Assembly: GCF_030704535.1 (NCBI RefSeq)
Contig: NC_081822.1
Location: 10,905,001-10,969,000, forward strand
Length of the DNA stretch: 64,000 nt
Origin: Vitis vinifera
Lineage: Eukaryota > Streptophyta > Magnoliopsida > Vitales > Vitaceae
Direction of reading: 5' to 3'
Positions within the stretch are counted from its first letter, which is position 1; each line of letters opens with the position of its first letter. Below the pieces are notes generated by a model. That model saw only the letters and a list, made by a program, of their open reading frames with translations, was not told the origin of the DNA and searched no databases. Shown in pieces: positions 34,358 through 46,965 of this stretch. Made by a program: the position numbers and the translations under genes.

Positions 34358-37300
34358 TTAAACTTTTCTTACAAGGGAGATGACCAAATTAATATACTTA
34401 GCCCTTGTCTTTGCCAAGTGATCGCCCACCATCTCACCGTACCTTTGAAATAAACCATCCATTACATCTCCTCCAAAATGGCTTGCTAGCATGGACTCAA
34501 CCACAGCTCTAATTGTCTTAGCCACTCGTGCTCCATTTGATAGCGTTGAGGACGTGGGAGTTGCATCATAATTATCACCATCACCCCCATCCCAATCTAT
34601 TTCAAACATTTCCAGCCGATCTAAGATGAATGACCCCTCTTTGTATATTCCAAATTTCACTTCTTCCGGACTTGGTGCATAGTATGGAGCATCGAATGAA
34701 TCAACCTTTTTCTCTTCGATTAGACCCTGCATTTAGGAGAAATATGTTCTATTTAATTTTGGCAATCGACCCTCACAAATTTAAATAATATCATACAAAC
34801 TTCTCTTTTTTCGATAAACTGGAAAACCTTATGATGTCAAATTTTTTACTGAAGGAATGAGTAAAATGCATGAATGAACATGTTATGAAATTCATCAAGT
34901 TGTTAAAAAGGTATTTAATATGACTTAATGACTTAATTTAAGTCATAAATAAATTAAACATATTTTATAAAATAATTTAATAATCATAACTTAAAGTTAA
35001 AAATAACTTCAAGTATTAAATTAAAATAATGAACTTATCTTTAATCTTAAATTTCTTTTAACTCATTTTTTTCATATCTAGTGAGACTAAATTTTAATTG
35101 AGACTCCACATGCACAACTTATTTTTAAAGTTAAAATATAACTTTAAATATTAAGTTATAATAATTAACTTATTCTTAATTTTTTACCTCATTTTTATAT
35201 AACTAATGAGAATATATTTTATAATTATTGACTCATTTTTTTATATTAAATACTTTATGATTTGCCTCATATAGCAAAAAAAAAATTATTACTTATAAAA
35301 ATTAATAAAAATAAATAATAATAAAAAATGGTGATAGTAAATATATTCTATGATGATTTAAAATAAATTTTAAGTTGAATTATATCTTAAAATAAAAATA
35401 AGTATTATATGATAAATTAAATCAATAATTTAATTTAAAATTAATTGAAATGATCAAATAATATGCATTAATTAATTTTATCCTCAACCTCTCCAAATGA
35501 TAAGAGGCAGGCAAGATTGAGAGGGGCTAGAAAAAATCGGGTAGATTTTTTTAGCATTAGTAGGTAGGGTTATGGTAGACGAGTGGTCCCAAGTGAGAGG
35601 GATAATTGGTGCCACCAACTGACCAACCTCAACAGCCCTCGTGGAGACTGTGAACACAACACACAGTGCGACCACAAATGCAGATTATGCTGTGATTCTG
35701 TCTGGTTTAGAGCTTCCATCCGCTTCTCCACAATGAAAGATGAAAAAAGACAAAAAAAAAAAATGGGGGGAAGGAAGAAGTTCGATTGAATAGATATATA
35801 TACCTCCGAAACCATGCTCATGAGTGCTCGGGCTATGAGCTCCCACTGGTAGCAACTCTCTTTTGAACGAGGGTCTGTGGATCTCCTGCCCATGAAGGAC
35901 AACACCATGCGTCCTCCCCCCACTATTTCTTCTGCACGTGACTTGAGAAACACTGACCAGTCCTTCTGGAACTGCGATGAGTATGCCTCCAAAACGCAAT
36001 CTGGACTCGTCTTTGATATGTAAATTTTTCCCTTGTTCCAGCTCCCTCTCCCATCCTTGCTCTCTAGACCCGGTGGAACCTGCAAATAAATGTTCATCCT
36101 TTCTTTTCTCAGTATAATTCACGTAGGGCTTCCTCGTATGTGAGGGAGTACTTGCCCCCAAATCAGTTACATTTAATAAAAAAAGAAAAGAAAAAAAGAT
36201 CGGAAAAAGAAAAACAGAGAAGAGAGAAAAAAAAAAAAACATCTACCCAGATTTCATCAATAAGTCAATCCCATTTCATCTATGGTCCGATCCAGTTGAA
36301 ATTTAAAGGAGAGATTTGAAACTCGAATAGCTACAATCTGAATGGTGGAAATCAGATTTTGAGTTCGGAAATTGGTGTTGCTGCCCGTGAACAGTAACAG
36401 TGTTTTTTTGTTTACTTTCCTCAATTTTTCTTTGTTTCTCTTGTCAAGAGAGATTATATAATCCGATGTTATATGTGCTCTTGATATATTTGGTAATCTT
36501 TAGTGATTATTTTAGAGAAAACAGGTGCAACTCATTATTGTTTATAGTCAAAGTTTGAATCGTACTATGTCTTATGATTTTTTCTTTCATACAAAAGGTT
36601 TTCCATATAAAAATTATGGTATCTGTTTTATTTTTCTATTGCATGAATTTATTTATTTATTACTACTAGTTATTATTGTCTATTTAATTTTACACAAAGA
36701 AATTATATAAAAATCCTGATATTTATTGGAATATTGTGATTTCACCCTAACAATTCAAGAGATAGGTCTTGTTAAATTGTAATCATTATCTTAGAATAAT
36801 GTTATTTTTCTATCTCAATTGTATCACATCTAAATGTTGAAATAGTGATTGAATACATTCAAAGAAAATTAGTTATTAATATGTATTGAATGGGATAAAA
36901 GCGATTAATATAAAATGGCAAACAACAAACATTTAAACAATTGGGTAAAAATGGAAGAGAATAGCATTACTCAGGGTGAGAGGGAAGAGTAATACTATTC
37001 ATGGCCAGGGGAGGATTGATTTTAGCGCTGTCTCTTCAAAAGGAACAAGCTGTTGAAGGTTGAGGGAGAGAGAACACATATTGAATATATGGTCCTTCTA
37101 CAGACGGGCATGGTGGCTCCTGGGAACCGGTTCATATACCAGTCTAGACCATGGTCGGTGTTTTTCTAAGTTGGGTCAAAGGAGAATAAATATAAGGAAA
37201 TACAAACAAACCTGAGAGAGCCAGTGGAGACTGGAAGAAGAGTGCACGAAATGGAGACTCTTGCTTGGGAACACCCTCCCGTAAAATGAACCAGGCACAC

Positions 37301-37944
37301 CCGATATAAAACATGGCCCAAACTCGGAGCCTTTCTCTTCCTTGAGTCTGTTGTAAAATGCAGGGAGTGAGCCAAACACATTGTTGAAGTCATTGCCGAT
37401 GAGATCATTCAAGTACACCCTAAACTCAGGCGAACAAGGACGACCCAGCTGCTGCCATTTGGCATATATCACGTCCAGTATCTCTGACACCACCAACAAG
37501 GCGTTGGGTCCAGATGAGCAACCCAAATCCGCAATGCCTACGCTCTCAGGCAAGACATTGTTGAATATATCTAGTATAGCTTCCTCCGTCACTGGTTTCG
37601 CTGTGGATATAATGTTGCTCTGCAAAAAAAAATTGAATAAACAGCTATGAGCTTTTCTCGATCTAAAGCAAAAAGAGAAGAGATATATAAGCAGCAGAAA
37701 TCACAAAAAAATTGGCAATCTGGGAATACATTAATATTTTCTTTGTGTGGGGTTCAACATTTCTTGCTAGCTATGGTTCTGTCAACTTTCTATGTATGCC
37801 TACTCCATTTACTAAAAGTACTGGGAATCATAAAAATCATATAATCTTACAAGGATGAAACTAATCAACCTGAACTGTGGAGTTGGTTGCGTAACTTGTC
37901 TCCCCAGCCCCTTTGTTCATATGGAGTACTTGCATCACTTCCAT
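34358..37944 (-). CDS. SABATH methyltransferase, JMT-like, copy A
   Basis: Four phase-0 exons: 37870-37944, 37212-37619, 35804-36079 and 34358-34726, coding 375 residues. It starts [20 protein letters not shown]. It has Gln25, SAM loop [19 protein letters not shown], pocket [13 protein letters not shown] (Ser154 and His157 where Clarkia salicylate methyltransferase has Tyr147 and Met150), and Trp240 in YQWELIA, the likely counterpart of pocket Trp226. From memory, a Ser at this spot (Ser153) and an Asn near the C-terminus (Asn361) steer Arabidopsis JMT to jasmonate; KYINLVISL here may supply that Asn. Methyl jasmonate synthesis is thus the best guess, with salicylate or benzoate as alternatives. 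A TATATAAA box lies about 100 bp upstream. It differs from copy B at eight coding bases by my reading, five changing an amino acid. Confidence 0.88.
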
Positions 37945-38045
37945 CTCTCTCCACACAATACAAACTCAATTGCAATGAAGAATTTTAGTCTAAAGACTGG
38001 AAAATCCGGATAGAAACTTAAATGGAAAGCATAGAAGGGAGGTGC

Positions 38046-38053
38046 TTTATATA
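38046..38053 (-). promoter_or_regulatory. TATA box of SABATH copy A
   Basis: The minus strand reads TATATAAA about 100 bp upstream of the ATG at 37944. The same box is kept in copy B at 47067-47074. Confidence 0.6.
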
Positions 38054-38371
38054 CAAGTCAGGTAGCAAGTATGCTGAATGATTTGCTAACCTCCGATAAA
38101 ATCTAGAAACCTAGCTATCCTGCCATAACCAACCAAAGCTAGCCATCTACAAAATATGTGGTTTTCGATAACCTCCTGTGGATCCCGTTGACCAGCGCGC
38201 CGCCCGTAACATGACAACCACATCCTTATTTGTTGGGTTCCTTTCCTCATTATTCACGTACTTGCCTTTTAAGAGAGCCAACCCCACACACCCTAACAAA
38301 ATATTTGACCAGCCATAAAAAAGATTTGGTTTTTCTATTTGAAAATTTCAGCTATCACCGGCCGGATTTTT
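38054..38371. other. Promoter side of SABATH copy A
   Basis: Upstream DNA shared with copy B (about 47075-47390). It includes a GC-rich GACCAGCGCGCCGCC word near 38191. No coding sequence is seen. Confidence 0.45.
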
Positions 38372-38580
38372 TCTCCTAAGTTCTCTTCCAATGGTTGACT
38401 TGTGCCATTTATCACATTTATCACATTTCTCCTAAGGTCTCTTCCAATGGTTGACTGCATCTAAGTCTTGGGAATGGGGGACTTGTGCCATTTATCACAT
38501 TTATCACATTTCTCCTAAGTTCTCTTCCAATGGTTGACTGCATCTAAGTCTTGGGAATGGGGGACTTGTGCCATTTATCA
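38372..38580. repeat. 83-bp tandem repeat at the duplication junction
   Basis: Units start TCTCCTAAG at 38372, 38428 and 38511; the last two are 83 bp apart and the first lacks 27 bp. The last unit is cut short at CCATTTATCA, where the duplicated SABATH-1 sequence begins. The matching array in unit B is at about 47392-47570. Confidence 0.85.
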
Positions 38581-39048
38581 CAGCCCTGCAGGCACCATTT
38601 GGCATATATGACGTTCAATATCTCTGATATCACCAATAAGGCGTTGGGTCCAGATGAGCATCCCAAATCCCCAATGCCTATGCTGTCTGCAGACAAGTGC
38701 TTGCTCAACATGTCTAGTATAGCTTCCTCAGTTATGCGCTTCCCAGCAGATATAATGTTGCTCTACAAAAGGGAAAACATTTTCTCTTCCAATTGATTAA
38801 ACATTTATGTCTTGTCTACTTACCTTCCACATTCTAGCATTAAAAGAATCGATCTCAAAAAATGAAAGGAATCGATCTTTGATAAACACACGGGACAGTA
38901 AAGCAATTAATGAGAAGTACGTAACATATGATAGATTCATAGAATACATAATAGTATAAGAATGGAACTCCACCTGAACCGACGAGTTCTTTGCATAACT
39001 GGTCTCCCCAGATCCGGCGTTCATGTGAAGCGTTTGCATCACTTCCGT
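38581..39048 (-). pseudogene. Truncated SABATH pseudogene (duplicate of SABATH-1 5' end)
   Basis: Exon 1 (38974-39048) and the first 182 nt of exon 2 (38581-38762) of a SABATH gene nearly identical to SABATH-1. The start codon is ACG instead of ATG at 39046-39048 (minus strand), and exon 2 stops dead at the duplication junction, so the rest of exon 2 and exons 3-4 are missing. The upstream G-box (39115-39120) is retained. It could still be transcribed but cannot make a methyltransferase. Confidence 0.9.
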
Positions 39049-42000
39049 CTCTCTCCACGCCCTACAAACTCCGGTGAATAACAGGGAATGCTGATGCTAT
39101 ATCGTAACTTACACCACGTGGTTCTGCCATACCAAGATAATAATTTTAAAATGATTTCTAAACCGTGCATGCACGACAACAACCAATCAATGGTATAAAA
39201 TGTAATATCATTTTTATATTTCAATTTTTTATCTCTTTCCATGTTCCACCGTGCATGATTCATTCATATTAACAAAATAATTCTTTATATGGGTCCAATT
39301 CAATCATTTATGGTACTCTTTATCAAGATCTAACAAAAATATTGATGCTGTTAATTATTTTGCAACCTGTCAAAATAAACTGACTCTAGTTTCTAGGGAA
39401 ATTGATCTTTTTCCTGCTTTTGGCCACAATTTGCCGTATGAAATGGCACCTAATCGGCTACTAACTGATTACAAAATCTCAGGCAAGCGGACATGACTCG
39501 GTCCCTAGGCCCTAGTTATCAGTTTATGTGCATTAGCTTTTCAAGATTTGAATCACATGGTGCCATGGGATGCACGTTACCGGCTATTAAAGGGTAATTA
39601 ATTACGTACAAATCTCATATCAACCCTACATGACTGTCGGTCCCTACCTCCTACCAGTTTATATATGTTCAACATTATCTTGGTAAGATTTGAAATCACA
39701 TGGTCAGCTGACTCCGAATCGCAAAAAATCAATCCGTTTTTAAAATATATTCTTAAATGATTATTTGTCAAAGTACTTTTTGTTCTAAAAGCAGAGAAGT
39801 GCTTAAAAAAAAATACAGTTTTCAAACAGCTGGTAGGGCTCTCTGCCTCTCTCACACATCAAACCATATAGGGTCTGATTCATGGGTCGACGTCACCAAG
39901 GTCACTATGGTTTTTACCAAATAGAAATTAACCAATATCATAAAGCACTCACAAGAATCTATACATTGTGGATTGGGTCGTCATTATTCCGAGTGATGGA
40001 GCCATGTGTTCCACTTCCCAGAACAGTTGCTCAATTATGTTGAGTGGAGTGGGCAGGGCTTGTACGTCATGTGTTTTAGTTTGAGCGATGAAGACAAGGG
40101 GGACGTGTCATCATAATTGGACTTCATTTAAATTTCAAAATCCCTTTGGAAGAAATTACATAATAAGTACAACCAGTAGTTACAGTGCTTTTTAGACTTG
40201 ATAAGCCTATATTTGGTGTCAAGGCTCAAATTTCAATTTGCTACCGCCAAGATTCGATCCAGGCATAAGGCTTTGGGTTTAAGTTTGGTACCACTAAATC
40301 ATCTTTTCTTTTGTTACTATATATACATAATAAATATCTTAAAGTTCATTATTAAAAAATAATATGTTATTTCAAAATTTAATTAATTAATTAATTAATA
40401 TATAAAATCCACCATTATAATTTTTTTAACAAGTATTTTTTAATATCATTAATATGATAATTAAATTTAAAAAATATAAATATTAAAAATTCAAATATGC
40501 ATCATCATTTATTTTATATTATTGAATATTTGAATTAAATAAATTTTAATTTTAATATTAAATGTATCATCATTATTTCATTAATCTTATTTTTAAAAAT
40601 GACTATCACTTCACTTTTAAATTTTTTATATTTATCCTTTTAATTTTGAATGTTTTTATTTCAAAATATTAAAAATATAAATTTATTCAAAAAATAATAA
40701 TAATTAAGTTCAAGTATTTTATAAATTAAAATTAATTTAATCATATAAATAATATATTATTAATACTCATATAGCTTTACTTACCGATATTTTTTTTTAA
40801 CTATATTTATATCAATTATATTTTAAAAAATAATAATTTTAATATATATGTTTTATTTATTTTATCATTTTTTTTTTAGTTTTTTTTAAATATTCTCATA
40901 AATTTTAAATAATTTTTATCTTATTAATATTTTTATTAAAATATTCATCAATATTTCTCTAAATTTTTTTATATATTTATAAAATCAATAGCGAATATTC
41001 GTGTTAATCACTATTTCAAACTTGAGCTAAAACTCATGTCCCACCTTGGACCACTCCACCTAAAATATCAAGCCATGACAAGACAACAAAAAGGTCACAG
41101 GCCATAGAAAATAATGTAATCATGCACGATTTAATCTCCAATAAATATACAAGCCCAAATCAACAAAGCCAGTAAACAGTATCCAAAGCACAATGAACAA
41201 AACCAAGTCTCCAAACAATGTACTGTGAAGATTTAACGGAAGATAGAAAGAAAGACCTACCGCTTTTGAAATGATAGTGGAAAGAATGGGTGTCGTAGTG
41301 GAGAGATGGCGTCAGTGCCACCGGCGTTGAAGCGAAAATAGCCACTTGTGGTGAACTTCACAATGGATGGTGATGGCGGTGCTCACAGTGGGGTGATGAC
41401 ATGGGAGCCGTGGGTATGGTGTGAAAAAGAGAGAGATAAGATATGGCCGGAGGGGGGAACGCCGGTTTCGGAAAGGACTGTCGGCCGACAGTGGAGTCGT
41501 CGGTGGTGAGAAGGGCCGCCGTCGTGGGTATGATGGTGTGGAGAGAGAAGAGAAATAGAGAGAGGGAAGAGAAAGGTGGCCTGTGGGTGTGAGGAAAATG
41601 GAAAGAAGAAGAAAAGAGAGAAAATGGGGAGGAAATGAGGGTGAGTGGAATTGTCGCGGGGATCAGAGAGAGAGAAGGAGGGGGGGGTTTTAAAATCTCC
41701 AACAAAGTATTTTTAAAAATAAATATAAATCTTAATTATAAAATCCAATTATATAAATCCTAAATAAAAAATCTAGTTGTATATGATTGCTAAATATCAA
41801 ATGCACTCTAATATATAAAGGAAATTTATTATTTTTTTTAATTATCTTCTCAATGCACATACATGCTAATTTTCACTTTCAAATTAAAATTAGACTAAAA
41901 TATTTTTGAAGTTTGGTATGATTTTATTTTTTTATTTTTCTAAAAAAGGGTTGGACTTTTGTTTTGATTTTCAAAATAGTTTTTTTATTCTTAGAAAAGG

Positions 42001-43134
42001 AAAATAATTTTGTAAACTTGTAAAAAATAAAGTCAAACAATAGGCCTTTTTATAAATAAATAAAAAAAATCTTTTATCATTTTTAAAAATTATTGTATAG
42101 ATGAGCTAAAAAGTACATAAATAAACCACTTTTCTTCTTTAAGTCTCTATTTATTGTAAGTCACTTGTAATAATTGAAAGTTAAAATTTAATAAAAGTGT
42201 TCTACATTATTAAAACTTTAAAAAAAATGAATTTTCTAAAATAAGATTAAAAAAAACATATCTATTCCATTTGAATTGCTCTCTACCTATTTTATCATAG
42301 CATGTTACAAATTAATTAGGTAATGGTGAAAAATTGCTAAAGAGTACTTATTTTACTATAATTTTCTTCTATTTAAATTTTTGATATTATTTAATAATAA
42401 ATATAATGAAATTAATGATCATATATATTGACATTTAGTTTTCTTATTTAACTTAAAATAATTGGTCATATTCCTTTTTTTTTTAATTCCCCTATTTTTT
42501 TATTATTTATTTGTAGTTCAACTACTAAATAAAATTTATGAATAAATCATTGTTGAATATATAAAATGTTACTCCTATGTCATAATATTTTTTTTCTCTT
42601 TGTTTTTTAGACTTGAAATTAAGTCGTATAATAAATTAATAAATTTTATACAAAATATATATACATTTTTTTTGTTTAAGTATATGATAGAATAATTGTC
42701 TTTCATTATCTACTAATTTCAATGACAAGATATTAAACGTAAATATATAAATATTCTTTATATATCACTATTTCCAATTCATATGCAATCTTTTATTATT
42801 TTTATTTAAAATATTCAATAATTATGGGTTAAGGTGCACAAACACACAAATAGATTGAACTCATTGAGAAGAGGGCCCATGGGTTTACCCTTCGGTTGGC
42901 CCATTGAGTTGAATAACTCTCTTTAATTATAGGCTTTTAGCCCATTAGGGTTGAGGTGGGTATATCCGTATATACCATATTTTACAACTTTTCTGTTAAA
43001 TAGTGATGCAAAGCATGGAAGATTAAAAAAGAGAGGAGAGCAAAGGAAGAACTTCAATGGTAGGACTAACGGAACATCAAGAAATTTATTGTATGTTGAT
43101 CACAAAGTACATGTACTCTAGCTTCTACATTTCA
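39049..43134. other. Unit B intergenic DNA
   Basis: Colinear copy of 26826-34357 without the 3.35-kb insertion. No gene recognised. It includes the unassigned purine-rich block (about 41160-41700) and AT-rich DNA. It differs from unit A by scattered substitutions and by indels, such as loss of the doubled segment near 41060. Confidence 0.5.
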
Positions 43135-46100
43135 TTAAACTTTTCTTACAAGGGAGATGACCAAATTAATATACTTAGTCCTTGTCTTTGCCAAGTGATC
43201 GCCCACCATCTCACCGTACCTTTGAAATAAACCATCCATTACATCTCCTCCAAAATGGCTTGCTAGCATGGACTCAACCACAACTCTAATTGTCTTAGCC
43301 ACTCGTGCTCCATTTGATAGCGTTGAGGACGTGGGAGTTGCATCATAATTATCACCATCACCTCCATCCCAATCTATTTCAAACATTTCCAGCCGATCTA
43401 AGATGAATGACCCCTCTTTGTATATTCCAAATTTCACTTCTTCCGGACTTGGTGCATAGTATGGAGCATCGAATGAATCAACCTTTTTCTCTTCGATTAG
43501 ACCCTGCATTTAGGAGAAATATGTTCTATTTAATTTTGGCAATCGACCCCTCACAAATTTAAATAATATCACACATGTTGGGACGTCATTTGTTTGTTTT
43601 GGCCCTGGGCAGCCGCATGGGCCGGATACCAGAGTGGCCTCCCCAGGATTCGAACCCAAGTCCAAGACTTAAGGACGATAAAGTTGCCCTCCTGGTACCA
43701 TCTGTGCTAGTAGTGCAGATGGTACCAGGAGGGCAACCTTATCGTCCTTAAGTCTTGGACTTGGGTTCGAATCTTGGGGAGGCCACTCTGGTATCCGGCC
43801 CATGCGGCTGCCCAAGGCCAAACAAACAAATGACGTCCCAACAACACAAACTTCTCTTTTTTCGATAAACTGGAAAACCTTATGATGTCAAAATTTTTTA
43901 CTGAAGGAATGAGTAAAATGCATGAATGATCATGTTATGAAATTCATCAAGTTGTTAAAAAGGTATTTAATATGACTGAATGACTTAATTTAAGTCATAA
44001 ATAAATTAAACATATTTTATAAAATAATTTAATAATCATAGTTAAAAATAACTTCAAGTATTAAATTAAAATAATGAACTTATCTTTAATTTTAAATTTC
44101 TTTTAACTCATTTTTTTCATATCTAGTGAGACTAAATTTTAATTGAGACTCCACATGCACAACTTATTTTTAAAGTTAAAATAAAACTTTAAGTATTAAG
44201 TTATAATAATTAATTTATTCTTAATATTTTACCTCATTTTTATATAACTAATGAGAATATATTTTATAATTATTGACTCATTTTTTTATATTAAATACTT
44301 TATGATTTGCCTCATATAGGAAAAAAAAAATTATTACTTATGAAAATTAATAAAAATTAATAATAATAAAAAAATAGTGATAGTAAATGTATTTTATGAT
44401 GATTTAAAATAAATTTTAAGTTAAATTATATATTAAAATAAAAATAAGTATTAAATGATAAATTAAATCAATAATTTAATTTAAAATTAATTGAAATGAT
44501 CAAATAATATGCATTAATTAATTTTATCCTCAACCTCTCCAAATGATAAGAGGCAGGCAAGATTGAGAGGGGCTAGAAAAAATCGGGTAGATTTTTTTAG
44601 CATTAGTAGGTAGGGTTATGGTAGACGAGTGGTCCCAAGTGAGAGGGATAATTGGTGCCACCAACTGACCAACCTCAACAGCCCTCGTGGAGACTGTGAA
44701 CACAACACACAGTGCGACCACAAATGCAGATTATGCTGTGATTCTGTCTGGTTTAGAGCTTCCATCCGCTTCTCCACAATGAAAGATGAAAAAAGACATA
44801 AAAAAAAATGGGGGGAAGGAAGAAGTTCGATTGAATAGATATATATACCTCCGAAACCATGCTCATGAGTGCTCGGGCTAAGAGCTCCCACTGGTAGCAA
44901 CTCTCTTTTGAACGAGGGTCTGTGGATCTCCTGCCCATGAAGGACAACACCATGCGTCCTCCCCCCACTATTTCTTCTGCACGTGACTTGAGAAACACTG
45001 ACCAGTCCTTCTGGAACTGCGATGAGTATGCCTCCAAAACGCAATCTGGACTCGTCTTTGATATGTAAATTTTTCCCTTGTTCCAGCTCCCTCTCCCATC
45101 CTTGCTCTCTAGACCCGGTGGAACCTGCAAATAAATGTTCATCCTTTCTTTTCTCAGTATAATTCATGTAGGGCTCCCTCGTATGTGAGGGAGTACTTGG
45201 CCCCAAATCAGTTACATTTAATAAAAAAAGAAAAGAAAAAATGATCGGAAAAAGAAAAACAGAGAAAAGAGAAGAGAGAGAAAAAAAACATCTACCCAGA
45301 TTTCATCAATAAGTCGATCACATTTCATCTATGGTCCGATCAAATTGAAATTTGAAGGAGAGATTTGAAACTTGAATAGCTATAATCTGAATGGTGGAAA
45401 TCAGATTTTGAGCTCGGGAATTGGTGTTACTGTCCGTGAACAATAACAGTGTTTTTTTATATACTTTCTTCAATTTTTTTTTGTTTCTCTTGCCAAGAGA
45501 GATTATATAATCCGATGTTATATATGCTCTTAATGTATTTGGTAGTCTTTAGAGATTATTTTAGAGAAGATAGCTGGAACTCATTATTATTTATAGTCAA
45601 AGTTTGAGTTGTACTAGGTCTCATGATTTTTTCCTTCATATAAAAGAGATTTATTTTTCTGTTGCATGAATTTATTACTACTAATTATTATTGTTTATTT
45701 AATTTTGCACAAAGAAATGATAGAAAAATCCTGATATTTATTGAAATATTGTGATTTCACCCTAACAATTCAAAAGATAGGTCTTGTTAAATTGTAATCA
45801 TTATTATAGAATAATGTTATTTTTCTATCTCAATTGTATCACATCTAAATGTTGAAGTAGTGATTGAATACATTCAAAGAAAATTAGTTATTAATATGTA
45901 TTGAATGGGATAAAAGCGATTAATATAAAATGGTAAACAACAAACATTTAAACAATGGGGTAAAAATGGAAGAGAATAGCATTACTCAGGGTGAGAGGGA
46001 AGAGTAATACTATTCATGGCCAGGGGAGGATTGATTTTAGCGCTGTCTCTTCAAAAGGAACAAGCTGTTGAAGGTTGAGGGAGAGAGAACACATATTGAA

Positions 46101-46965
46101 TATATGGTCCTTCTACAGACGGGCATGGTGGCTCCTGGGAACCGGTTCATATACCAGTCTAGACCATGGTCGGCGTTTTTCTAAGTTGGGGGCCAAAGGA
46201 GAATAAATATAAGGAAATACAATCAAACCTGAGAGAGCCAGTGGAGACTGGAAGAAGAGTGCACGAAGTGGAGACTCTTGCTTGGGAACACCCTCCCGTA
46301 AAATGAACCAGGCACACCCGATATAAAACATGGCCCAAACTCGGAGCCTTTCTCTTCCTTGAGTTTGTTGTAAAATGCAGGGAGTGAGCCAAACACATTG
46401 TTGAAGTCATTGCCGATAAGATCATTCAAGTACACCCTAAACTCAGGCGAACAAGGACGACCCAGCTGCTGCCATTTGGCATATATCACGTCCAGTATCT
46501 CTGACACCACCAACAAGGTGTTGGGTCCAGATGAGCAACCCAAATCCGCAATGCCTACGCTCTCAGGCAAGACATTGTTGAATATATCTAGTATAGCTTC
46601 CTCCGTCACTGGTTTCGCTGTGGATATAATGTTGCTCTGCAAAAAAAAATTGAATAAACAGCTATGAGCTTTTCTCGATCTAAAGCAAAAAGAGAAGAGA
46701 TATATAAGCAGCAGAAATCACAAAAAAATTGGCAATCTGGGAATACATTAATATTTTCTTTGTGTGGGGTTCAACATTTCTTGCTAGCTATGGTTCTGTC
46801 AACTTTCTATGTATGCTTACCCCATTTACTAAAAGTACTGGGAATCATAAAAATCATATAATCTTACAAGGATGAAACTAATTAATCAACCTGAACTGTG
46901 GAGTTGGTTGCGTAACTTGTCTCCCCAGCCCCTTTGTTCATATGGAGTACTTGCATCACTTCCAT
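43135..46965 (-). CDS. SABATH methyltransferase, JMT-like, copy B
   Basis: Four phase-0 exons: 46891-46965, 46229-46636, 44849-45124 and 43135-43503, coding 375 residues. Same motifs as copy A: Gln25, [28 protein letters not shown] and Trp240. By eye the two copies differ at eight of 1128 coding bases. The five amino-acid changes (A to B) are Ala to Thr in GPNALLV, Arg to Lys in AFYNRLK, Ile to Leu in WELIARA, Ala to Val in KTIRAVV and Ala to Thr in KTRAKY. None touches a predicted SAM or substrate contact, so both copies should share one activity. Intron 3 (43504-44848) holds a palindromic insertion absent from copy A. TATATAAA lies at 47067-47074. Confidence 0.88.
43576..43843. mobile_element. 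268-bp palindromic (foldback) insertion with tRNA-like A and B boxes
   Basis: A near-perfect inverted repeat: TGTTGGGACGTCATTTG at the left end and its complement CAAATGACGTCCCAACA at the right, arms of about 128 bp, with a short loop near 43700-43712. It is flanked by ACACA on both sides (43571-43575, 43844-43848). Unit A has the empty site ATACA at 34793-34797. The right arm carries TAGTGCAGATGGTA (from 43711) and GGGTTCGAATC (from 43763), which resemble the A and B boxes of a Pol III tRNA-type promoter with tRNA-like spacing. The left arm carries both in mirror image. It may be a head-to-head SINE-like dimer or another foldback element. Lies in intron 3 of copy B. Confidence 0.85.

Noticed and set aside
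35685-36242. Minus-strand frame of 185 codons over SABATH copy A exon 3
   Set aside because: Out-of-frame shadow of exon 3 extended into the flanking introns; the true frame gives the SABATH motifs. The same holds for 44616-45206.
38372-38580. Regular repeats considered as a CRISPR-like array
   Set aside because: Units are directly adjacent without unique spacers, in a plant nuclear context.
43707-43780. A true tRNA gene in the palindrome
   Set aside because: Only A-box- and B-box-like words are present; no cloverleaf acceptor or anticodon stem can be formed and the unit is mirrored in the other arm.
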